Shown here: positions 13,460 to 23,700 of the stretch, piece after piece
Position numbering within the stretch: position 1 is the first letter of the stretch
Layout of the letters: every line of letters starts with the position of its first letter
Source of the DNA: Lotus japonicus
Lineage: Eukaryota; Streptophyta; Magnoliopsida; Fabales; Fabaceae
Assembly: GCF_012489685.1 (NCBI RefSeq)
Contig: NC_080045.1
Location: 67,602,722 to 67,666,721, forward strand
DNA: 64,000 bases
Direction of reading: 5' to 3'
Position numbers and translations under genes: made by a program
The notes under the pieces: generated by a model
Databases searched by the model: none
Told to the model about the DNA's origin: nothing
Seen by the model: only the letters and a program-made list of their open reading frames with translations

Positions 13460-15421
13460 TTTGTCTCCACACCAAAACATATGCACTTGAATCTCATTTC
13501 CTTTGTTTGCTGTAATAGCTAGAGCTATGTTTATGTTATAGTTGTAAGTAGTAGTTGTAACTTAGAATTGGATAGATGCATAACTATATGGCCATTGTTA
13601 GTCAGAGCTAGAGAGAGCTAGGCTTTAATTTTTGTTAGTCATTGCGATCGTCAATGACTGCAATTTTTATTCAATTAAAATATGGCCATACCGAAAAGCC
13701 AAACCCGCAGATACGAATGCAACTAATTGTCCCATCTGTAAAGTTGTTTTTCACCCTTTTTAATTCCATATTATTTATGCCCAAATCGCCGCTTTTGAAT
13801 TCTTATTCCCCCCTTCTGCTATGATTTCCAGAGAGCAAGTAAGGACTTAGAGTGATGAAGACAGTAAATTAGAGAAAAAAAATTGAAATAATTTGTGGCC
13901 GAACCTAATAAGGTATTGGTTTAGTGGAGACAAGTTGGACTTCTTTTTTTGTTACAAGACAAGTTGGACTTTTATAGAAGTAATAGACACCCTCAAATTT
14001 CAACCCGGCATTTTACAGTGAAGCCGAGCCTTCTTTACTCTCGTAAAGTAACCCCCGGAAAGTACACCACTTGAAATAGGAGAATTTTGAACCACCAGCG
14101 TTGCCTCATGGACTTCAATTCCATCGTTTTTTTGTATTTACATTCCACTGCAATGTGATTCTCTTGCCCTTTTGATTTTAATTAGGTATAGTTGGTGATC
14201 ATGTCAAAAAAATGTTTTTAATAATTCATTGAAGAAGCGTTTAGTTGTGGTTAAAAACCGCCAATAATTGTATGTTGAATTTTCTTGACCACTTAGATTC
14301 ATCGATTAAGTGTTTGTGGAGAGATGTTTCTATCGATGGTGAATGGGGAGGCATATAGGTTTCTAAAAAAATCTTAATATATAAACTAATAAAAGCTTGA
14401 GTCTAATGTGGCATTTGGACCTTTAAGGAAGGAAGCCTTGCCCTATAGTGAACATCAGAGATATGTTATTAATTATTTTTTCAGCCCACTCGCTTATGGT
14501 TCGATGGTTAGAATGTGGTCGAATTGGTACTAATTAAATTATATATATATATATATATATGAATGTAATAAAGCGGCCCCAATTTTCGCGTTAGGTCAAG
14601 TATATTAGTGTCTCGTTCAAAAAAAATATAATGTTAAATTGAATATGGTTAGAAATGCGAAAAGAAAGAGCCAAAAAATAATTGTGGCGACGGGCAGACG
14701 TACGCCCCCGATCACTCAATGCAAGTAACTCTGATCAATACTCTGCTTGCACTATAAGATTGTAAGAATGGTGAAATGAGACACTCCTGTGTGGAAATAC
14801 CTTCCCCTTCTCTTATATATCCAGCGATTGCAAGGCACTCAGACGCCATTTTAACTAAGATTGAACACCATTTTATTTCAACATCATTGAGAAGTGAAGT
14901 TTTTTTAATCACATCAGGTGAGGAGTGAAACTCGACCTCCACAATACAAACTCGACTTCACGTTATTTTCAATAGGAAATCACATTAAAAACTTTTCAAC
15001 CGGTGAAAATTCAATAAACTTATTAAAAAGATTTACAAGTTGACTTTGGAAGAGTTTGACAAATTTACATACAACAAATTTATATTATGTGTTGTTACAT
15101 AAAAACTTAACTACATTACTTTGAAATATTTTTGTCTTTTAATGCGATAATTTCTCCTGGTTTATCTTGTTCCAATCTATGTGTCATGGTGTAATTGGAC
15201 AAATTTAAAAACAATATAATATATCATTTATATAAACTCTTATGCAAGTGTATTAAAATAACTTATGACGTATTTATATGATGTTTTGAGATTGTTTTCA
15301 TTTTAGAAGTTGTTCTATTTAACTTTTAAATTAATATTTAAATTTACTTTTATGTTATTTTCAGCCTATTTCTTTTTGAAATTCAATTGCATATCATTCA
15401 TAATGAGAACCTAGTGCTACA
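13460..15421. other. 3' flank of gene 1 and intergenic AT-rich DNA
   Basis: The first 250-400 bases after the stop should hold the 3' UTR; AATTAAAA near 13674 is a possible poly(A) signal. The rest is AT-rich. It includes an (AT)n run at 14540-14560. A segment at about 14470-14630 resembles a degraded retroposon ending in an A-run but could not be classified. No gene was seen on either strand. Confidence 0.5.
14540..14560. repeat. (AT)n microsatellite
   Basis: An uninterrupted run of about ten AT units lies in intergenic DNA. Confidence 0.9.
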
Positions 15422-15813
15422 TGTAACATCCCGACTTGACGACTGGCCTCACGGTAACAACACGAGTCTTTTCAGCGCGCTTTGTCCTCACTCGCGCACT
15501 TCCGGGAAAACTTCCCAGGAGGTCACCCATCACGATATTGCTCCAAGGCAAGCACACTTAACCATGAAGTTCTTATCAGTTGGGCTCCCGAAAAGAAGTT
15601 GCAACTTGTTGTTATGGGTAGTACAATCAAATCATATATGCCCTCCTCAACTGTATAGTCCATTCCTACACAGTCTCGGAATACCTCTTGTTCGGGTGTG
15701 AGATCGGCTCATTCCTGTGACCCTCCGCCTAGAAGCCTGCCAGGAGCCGCTCCTTTTCCGTGCCTCAGTGCACCGGCGATCACTCCCCGCCCTCGTCAGC
15801 CCCGGGTGTCACA
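15422..15813 (-). mobile_element. Cassandra-type TRIM solo LTR with 5S rRNA-like sequence
   Basis: The segment begins TGTAACATCCCG and ends GGGTGTCACA. It is flanked by a perfect 5-bp duplication, CTACA (15417-15421 and 15814-15818). Inside, about 15495-15600 read in reverse resembles plant 5S rRNA; the best part is the C-box region, reverse complement of ACTTCCCAGGAGGTCACCC near 15510. LTRs that carry 5S rRNA promoter sequence are the hallmark of Cassandra TRIM elements. Only one LTR is present, so it is a solo LTR left by recombination. Strand refers to the 5S-like sequence. It lies between the two callose synthase genes. Confidence 0.88.
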
Positions 15814-16134
15814 CTACAACCAATACATTAGTTTAAAGAAAAGCCACAAGATCAGTAGGAACATCCTTATCTAAACAACATTTTACGTTAAAAAAAAAAA
15901 TTTTAAGTTTTAACAATTGCAAACTAAATTGGCCAAAAAAATCAACTACCCAAAGATATGAAGTGTGAAACAAAAACACGAAAATCATTCAACACACCCA
16001 AAGTGAGACATGTTCAAATTGCTTGACAGAAGCTTATTTCAATAAACTTTAGCTAAATGAATAAACATTTTTAAGTGAATTGTTTAATTATATTGTTTGC
16101 CTACGCAACAAAATGAAATTTGTATTACTTAATA

Positions 16135-17092
16135 GCAGTGACTATTTGCGCCTCCCCATTTTACTAAGTCCGCCATCTCATTTTTTAAAAATTCCAACAT
16201 TGCCCTTAGTAAAAAAAAAAACATAAAAAGGTTACTTCCCACACACCATCTCATTCTTCCTCCTCACCCTCCTCCTCACCCTCCTCTTCATCCTCCACTC
16301 CCAACTTCTTTTGGGTGATCTCAAGTCAAGAATAAAAGCTTACCCATGTAAGTTTTTACCTTTTTTCGAGCTTTTTTTCAGCTTTCATCGCGATTTCGCG
16401 ACTTCCCGACGTAACTGGTTAGTCCCGCACTTAAACATGCGGTAGTGAAGCAAATTACACACTCCCGCTAACATAAGTGCGGAAGTGAAAAACTTAGTAA
16501 TTTCAATCGTGTTAAGGTCTGGTACTGCTACCTAAATAAAATTTATTTTCCCGCACTTAAAAGTGCGGAACTTGATGTGTTGGAATAATAGTTCCGGAAG
16601 CCTCCGCACTTAAAATTGCGGAACGTATTTTTCTACAACTCACAGGCTAACCGCACTTCAACATGCGGTAGTCATAAAACATGTCCGCAGTTTAGAGTGC
16701 GGGCAAGTCACGAAACATCCTCCCATGGCAGAATCAAATCGAGGGACTGAATGAAGACACAAAATACAACCTAAGCCTCGAAAACTTGTAAGAAATAACT
16801 TACATTGTTGTTCTTCTTGTGGGTGTTGTCCTCCTTTCTCTTCCTCTTCTTGACTTAGTTGTGGGTTAATATGAGTTTGAGAGACTTGATTTTGTGAGGG
16901 TTGAAAATTTTGAAATTTGGTTGGAGAAGAAGAGGGGTTATACGGTTGAGAGAGGGGGGAGGGTTTGTAGGGAAAGATGAAGATGAGGTAGTTTTTTTTT
17001 TTTAAATTTAAATTACTGAAGGGTATTTTGGTCTTTTTACAGTTTTGGGGATGACGAGCTTAGCAAAATAGGAGGCGCAAATAGTCACTACC
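16135..17092. mobile_element. Non-autonomous Mutator-like element with 9-bp target duplication
   Basis: The ends are inverted repeats of the form GTGACTATTTGCGCCTCC followed by ATTTTRCTAAG (left about 16138, right read in reverse from about 17089). The 9-mer TACTTAATA flanks both sides (16126-16134 and 17093-17101). A 9-bp duplication with ends beginning in G is typical of Mutator-like elements. No transposase ORF is present. The interior carries a CTCC-rich tract (16255-16300) and six copies of an 18-bp near-palindrome. The right end lies about 90 bp from the likely 5' leader of the CALS9-like gene. Confidence 0.85.
16425..16702. repeat. Six copies of an 18-bp near-palindrome inside the Mutator-like element
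   Basis: Units of the form CCGCACTTNAANNTGCGG occur at 16425-16442, 16465-16482, 16551-16568, 16604-16621, 16651-16668 and 16685-16702. Each is self-complementary at its ends (CCGCA/TGCGG), with an AT-rich middle. Spacing is irregular, about 34-86 bp from start to start, so this is not a simple tandem array. Several units are followed by GTAGTGAA- or GAAGTGAA-like sequence. Confidence 0.85.
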
Positions 17093-17101
17093 TACTTAAT
17101 A

Positions 17102-17779
17102 TGCAAGTTGGATTCAGCTTTTCCTTTGTCCGCGTGGTGGCTTTGACGAAGAGGAGAGAGAGCACCCCCAACCCAAACGCTATTGCGTGTCTGTAACCGG
17201 TAGATCCGGTTCCCCACCACGTCCCCTTTTTTCCTTCAGACCTCTTCACCTTTTTTGTTCAAAACCGAAAAGAAATTCCAATAACCGCTTATTCTATACA
17301 GATTCTGCTTCTCTTCAACTGCGGAACCCTACCTCGAGGGTTTTTCAGGTTCTCCATTTTCCTTTGCTTTGCTCATGCTTGCTTCGTTTTTTCCTTACTA
17401 CGGAAATGGAAGCTCTTCGATCATCTTTCTGATTTTTAATTTAACTTTTTCGAAAATGGAACTTCCTTTCAGTTTGAATCATGTGATCTTGCGCTGTTTT
17501 TCTCTTACGTTTCCTTCAGCATTTCATACTTTTATCGTTTTCTGAACTGGAACTCAATTTGCTTTGCAGTGGATTATCTACTCGCGCTACTGATTTGGTG
17601 CTATAATAGGCTTAGGTTGAACTGGATCTACTTCATTGCTTCATGTTTTTCTGAACCTGAGTGGTTGTTCTGGTTTGTACTTGTGCACTTCCTGCTAGAA
17701 TGGCTTTTGGTTCTACACTTTTGTTTTTCTAAATTGTTAATTGTTAATTTCTCTGCTGTTAACTTTTTATTAATAGAAT
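17102..17779 (+). promoter_or_regulatory. Proximal promoter and intron-containing 5' leader of the CALS9-like gene
   Basis: The leader probably begins between about 17110 and 17250 (pyrimidine-rich, CTTTTTTCCTTC type). A good donor at 17348/17349 (CAG|GTTCTC) and an acceptor at 17776 (TTAATAG|AAT) three bases before the ATG imply a leader intron of about 430 bp, a common arrangement in large plant housekeeping genes. The leader intron is inferred from splice motifs only. Upstream promoter space is limited by the transposon ending at 17092. Confidence 0.55.
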
Positions 17780-20700
17780 ATGTCTCGAGCTGAGGAGCTT
17801 TGGGAGCGTTTGGTTCGTGCTGCATTGAGGAGGGAGAGGACCGGTGAAGATGCATTTGGGCGGCCTGTAGGTGGAATAGCTGGAAATGTACCCTCTGCGC
17901 TTGCTAAAAATAGGGATATCGATGAAATTTTAAGAGTTGCGGATGAAATTCAAGATGATGATCCTACTGTCTCTAGAATATGTATGTTCATGTTTTTGGT
18001 TTTTCATCTCTTGTATCTGTGTCCATTTTTTAAGAAAACTCAGCTATTATATGGTCTAGAACCTTCACCGGTGCATCTATAGTTTAGAAGTGATTTGAAG
18101 TTTTGTTTATTATCTCCCAGCTTTCTTCTATGCCTATGGTGAACGATAGGTAAATGTGAAACAGTAAAAAATGTAGAAGTGCTTTTTATGATAATATTTT
18201 TTGTTTGAGAATGGCAATATATCCTTTTATTTGACTTTGAAATCCTCTTGATACCTATTCTATTTTTTCTTTTTTGCAGTATGCGAACACGCGTATTCAT
18301 TATCTCAAAATTTGGACCCTAACAGTGAAGGCCGAGGTGTTTTGCAATTCAAGACTGGTTTGATGTCTGTCATTAAGGTATATATTGATAGTCTAGTTTT
18401 TATGTAAAATAAGAAGTTCTAATATAGTGTTATGTTTTTAATTTTCTGTGACTTTGGTGTTTGTCTGTTTGATTATCATGTACTAATGTTAGCATTTTGC
18501 TGCTTGGTCTCACGAAGCCTGACTGATAAGTTTACGTTAGCTTCCTTTCTTATTGCAAGTTTGCAATTGGTCTTTTAATTTACTTCGTGAACTCTGCCTT
18601 GTAGTCATTTTAATAACTAGCAAATCAGAATCTTTAGATCAAACTGCAATTTTTCATAAATTCTTTCTTCATCTTTGATTTAAATTTTTTAAACTGATCT
18701 TTACTTTGCATTATATATTTTGGGGTTTAAGCTCTACTATAGTTATTAAGATCTCCCCAATTTGCGTAGTGACTAGTTTACTCTGCAATTATTTTACAAA
18801 CTATACATCTAAGCTGTAAAATCAGTACATGGGCGTCTAGTTGTATTTTTGCTACCTTTTTTTTAATATTTTAAAGAATTACACTCTTTGTAATTTTCTA
18901 TTCACTGGTAAAGCATCTTCTTCCATAAATTTTGTGCTGCTATCATTTATTTTAATCTATGTCTTTTGTGTACATTCTCAGCAAAAGCTGGCGAAAAGAG
19001 AAGTTGGAACCATAGATAGAAGTCAGGATATTGCTCGATTACAAGAGTTCTACAGGAGTTACAGAGAGAAACATAATGTGGATAAATTACAGGAGGAAGA
19101 AATGAAGTTGAGGGAATCTGGTGCTTTCAGCCGGAATCTTGGCGAGTATGTTTTTTGACTGAGAAAATTGCTGTGATTCCTATTCAGATCATCCTATTCT
19201 TCCTCCCCCCACCCCACCCCAGGGCACCCCCCATTTTAAAAAATATTGAGTTTCAGAATGATTAACTGTTTTTTTTTCCCTTTCTCATCTCTTGTTTTAC
19301 TGTTGCATTTTCTTTGAGTTGGTTCCTTGTGATGGATTTTTCCCACCCAATGGGTTAAAGCTTGATTGTTGTTATCTTCAATAGAACTTGCTTAGTTTGA
19401 TAATTGAGGTTTCATTTTTTTTCCGCCTTAGCTCTGCTAAACATTGGAAATAGTGATGGGGTCCGTATAGCCAGAAAATTAATGCTGAAAGATTTGTTAT
19501 TATATTGAGTTCAGGCATCAGGTTATTTGATGGGAGTTGTATTGTTTGTTGAAGATGAACAGAAATCAAGAGAAAAAGAGAAGAGAGATTCTGAAAAGTT
19601 GTTAAACTGAATTGTATTTGTTAGAATTATAAGTTAGAACCACACACCACCACAAAACCCTAAGCTTAAGGCAATGTGGGACTTCTTTGAGTCTCCACTT
19701 GGTATTCTCTAATAGTATTTACTTGATTACTGAATACACATAGTAAGCTTTATTTATACTCGAGCTTAGCACATGACGTGTAACTGATTATTATAACAGA
19801 ATCAGTTACAAGTCTTACAGAAACAGTCACAATTGATGCTAACTGATTAATCAACACGAGTAATGATCGAGTACATCAAACCCTAACTAACTTCAATGCA
19901 ATCAAAACTAAAATATGACATATATCCTTGTTGAAATTCTAACTGAATTGTAAACTGAATTGTATTTCTGAAAAGTTGAGTTACAATGAATAGCATTTAG
20001 CTATTTATAGAATCAGAGAAGCTTGCGTAGCAAGCTGTTACTAAGAGAGAGAGAGAGAGAATCAGTTACACAGTAACTGATTCTGTTACACCTAATAACT
20101 AATTCTGTTACAGATTGACATGTCAGCAATGCCATGTCAGCATGTGACTACATATATCCTAATACACCCCCTCAAACTGAAGGTGGGTGAGAAACTAGTT
20201 TCTCAGTCACATTAAGTTTGCTTCTAAGGTCTTCAAAATGAGTAGGAGAAAGTGCTTTGGTGAAGAGGTCAGCAAGCTGATCAATGGAAGGAACATGATG
20301 AACAAACAAAGACTTATTCAGCACCTTCTCTCTAACAAAGAAAATGTCAAGTTCCATATGTTTGGTGCGGGTATGCAATACTGGATTATGAGTTAATGCA
20401 ACAGCTCCCATATTATCACAGAAAATTCTGGGAACTGTGAAGGGAACATGCAGCTCTTGTAACAATGATTGAATCCATAGCAACTCAGCTGAGGTATTAG
20501 CAAGACTCCTATATTCTGCTTCAGTACTAGACCTGGCTACCAAAGTTTGCTTCTTAGAGGTCCAAGAGACAAGATTAGGACCAAAGAAAACACATGACCC
20601 TGAGGTGGATCTCCTGTCATCAGGATCAGATCCCCAATCAACATCACAGTATGCCACTAGAGCTACTGGAGAATGCAGAGAACAAGGCTTGATATGCAAG

Positions 20701-23700
20701 CCATGATGAATTGTACCCTTTAGATACCTCAATATCCTCTTAACTGCCTTCCAATGTTCCTCCAAGGGCTGACTGAGAAATTGACACACTTTGTTGACTG
20801 AAAAGCTTATTTCAGGTCTGGTAAGAGTGGCATATTGCAAGGCCCCAACTATGGACCTATAGAGTGTAGGATCTGCAAAATAATCTGCTCCATGCTTGCT
20901 TAGTTTGGCACCACTGACCATAGGTGTAGAGATGCCTTTAGCTTCAGCCATGTCTGCTCTTTCAAGAAGATCACCAATGTATTTGGTCTGAGTAAGTAGG
21001 AGAGACCTATCTTGGAAGTGATGGACTTGAACACCAAGAAAATAGTCTAACTGACCCAATTGTTTTAAAGCAAATTCAGAATTAAGCTTTTGAACAATCT
21101 CTTGAATAAAGGGCAGAAAATTCCCTGTGATAATGATGTCATCTACATAGACCAAAATATAGATGATACTTGACTTATGATGGAAAGTAAAGAGGGAAGG
21201 ATCACAACAGCTTGCCCTGAACCCAAATTTGATTAGAGCTGTCTTCAACCTATCAAACCAAGCTCTTGGAGCCTGTTTGAGCCCATATAAAGCTTTGTTC
21301 AGCTTGCAAACTAGGGTCTTGTCTGAACTTTGAAAACCAGCAGGCTGCTGCATATATACTTCTTCTTGGAGGGCACCATGAAGAAAGGCATTATTCACAT
21401 CAAGCTGGTGAATATGCCACTGTTTAGACACAGCCAAGGTAAGAATCAAACGAATTGTAATAGGTTTAACTACAGGAGAAAAAGTTTCTGCATAGTCAAA
21501 ACCTTTCACTTGATGGTATCCCTTAGCCACAAGTCTGGCTTTATACCTATTAACTGAGCCATCAGCATTTTCCTTTATTCTAAACACCCACTTGCACCCT
21601 ATAGGATGTCTTCCCTTGGGAAGAGGCACCAAAGTCCAAGTATTGTTGGTCATGAGAGCTTCATATTCAGACTTCATAGCTGCCAACCACTTAGGGTCTT
21701 TAAGAGCATGCTTAGTGGTTGTAGGTTCTGCCTGTGCTAGAAGCAAAGTGGGAAAAAGCCTTGGCATAACAATGCCAGACTTTGCCCTGGTTTGCATGGG
21801 ATGCACATTAACCACTGGTGGAGGCTGAGAAGACTCAGTGGCAGGGACTGAATTGGAAGGTGCAGATGCAGTGGTTGCTGAACCAGAACCAGGAACTGGA
21901 GCTGCTGGAGTGGCAGAACTGTTGACTGCAGAAGCTGGACTCTGCTGTGGAGACTGAAGTGGTGCAGGAGATACTTGAGATGTGCTGCCAGTAGACTGGG
22001 AAGATTGGTGACTAAGAACTGGTTGCTGCACATGAGGCACAGAAGTAACAACAGGAATAATAGAGGAAATATGTGCATTATTGGAATCAGGACAAGGAGG
22101 AGAAAATAAAGTGGTGTATGGAAACTTGAACTCATTAAATTTAACATCTTTAGAGATGTAAATTCTACCATCAGCTGCTAGGCACTTATAACCTTGATGA
22201 GAGGAGGAATAGCCAAGAAACACACACTCCTTAGACCTAAAGGACAATTTAGAGGAATTGTAAGGCCTAAGATGAGGATAGCATGCACTTCCAAACACTC
22301 TAAGGATAGAATAATCAGCAGGAGTGTTGAAAAGCTTATGGTAAGGACTGATGTTATCCAGAACAGGAGTAGGTAGTCTATTGATTAAGAAGGTAGCAGT
22401 AAGAAAAGCATGGTCCCAGTAGGAAGTAGGCATGTTAGCACAAGCTAGAAGAGACAATCCAGTTTCTACAATATGGCGATGCTTCCTCTCAACACTACCA
22501 TTTTGATGGTGTGTATGAGGACAAGTAAGCCTATGATTAATGCCTAGTTTCTGAAAATATGGGACTAAGGGTTTGAATTCAGTGCCACCATCTGTTTGAA
22601 CAGATTTGATTTTTAAACTAAACTTCAATTCAGCCATAGCTTGGAATTGAAGAAAAACAGAACTGGTATCAGACTTCCTCTTAATTGGATAAATCCATGT
22701 AAACCTTGAATAAGCATCAACACAAGTGAGAAAGTAAAGATAGCCAGTAGAAGACTCAATGGAGGCAGGACCCCATAAATCAGCAAAAATTAATTCTAAA
22801 GGTGCAGTATATATAGTAGTAGAGGAAGATGAAGGCAATCTATGAGACTTTGCAACACAACAAGATTGACAAATGTTATATTTTGATTTATGAGGAACTG
22901 GTATCTTACAAGTGGATAGTGCTAATTGCAGAGCCTCATGATGAGGATGCCCTAATCTAGAATGCCACAAGTCATAAGCTGTGGGACTAGGTACATTATT
23001 TGAAACTGAAACAGAAGAAGTAACTGCAGAAGATGCAGGCTTGGACACTGAGAAGGCAGATGGGGCAGAAACTGGAGGAGAACCCTTGTTGAATGTTGAA
23101 GAGTGCATGCCATCAAAGGAATATAAGCCATCTGGACCAAGAGAGCCTCGGAGAAGAGTCCTAAAAGTATCCTGAGATTTAACAGTGCAATGAAAAGGGT
23201 GAAACTCAAAGAAAACACCATTATCCTTTGCAAATTTGCTAACACTAACCAGGTTTTTAGTAATATTAGGAACTAACAATAGGTTTTTAAGTTGAAGAGT
23301 AGTGTGTGTGTGAAAGGGAGAAGAAAAGGAAGCTGAACCAATGGATGTGATAGGCAAACCTTGACCATTTCCCATGTACACTTGATCATTCCCAGTCACT
23401 GACACACAATCGGAAACTGCAGAAGCATCATGAGTAACATGATGAGTTGCACCTGAATCTGGAAACCAATTTCCTAGAGTGGAAGGTGCAGAAGTTAGCA
23501 TAGCTTGTGGTGCACGAGGCTGTGGTGGTGGAGCTCGAGGATGGAATCCAAAACCAAAGGTGGATGATGCTGGAGAAGCATATCCATAGCCAGGGGCAAA
23601 CATTGCACCAGATGCAAGGGGAAAACCAGATCCACCAGCAAAAGGCATGCCAAACTGTGCAGGTGCACCAAAAGGTTGAAATCCACGAAAAGGTGAGTAT

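Noticed and set aside
15490..15610. 5S rRNA gene on the minus strand
   Set aside because: Similarity is partial and embedded in a 392-bp segment with TG...CA ends and a CTACA duplication, which identifies a Cassandra-type LTR.
16425..16702. CRISPR-like repeat array
   Set aside because: The genome is a plant's; units vary, spacing is irregular and the array lies inside a DNA transposon.
21737..22171. 144-codon minus-strand ORF
   Set aside because: It is an alternative frame of the copia polyprotein and has no independent features.
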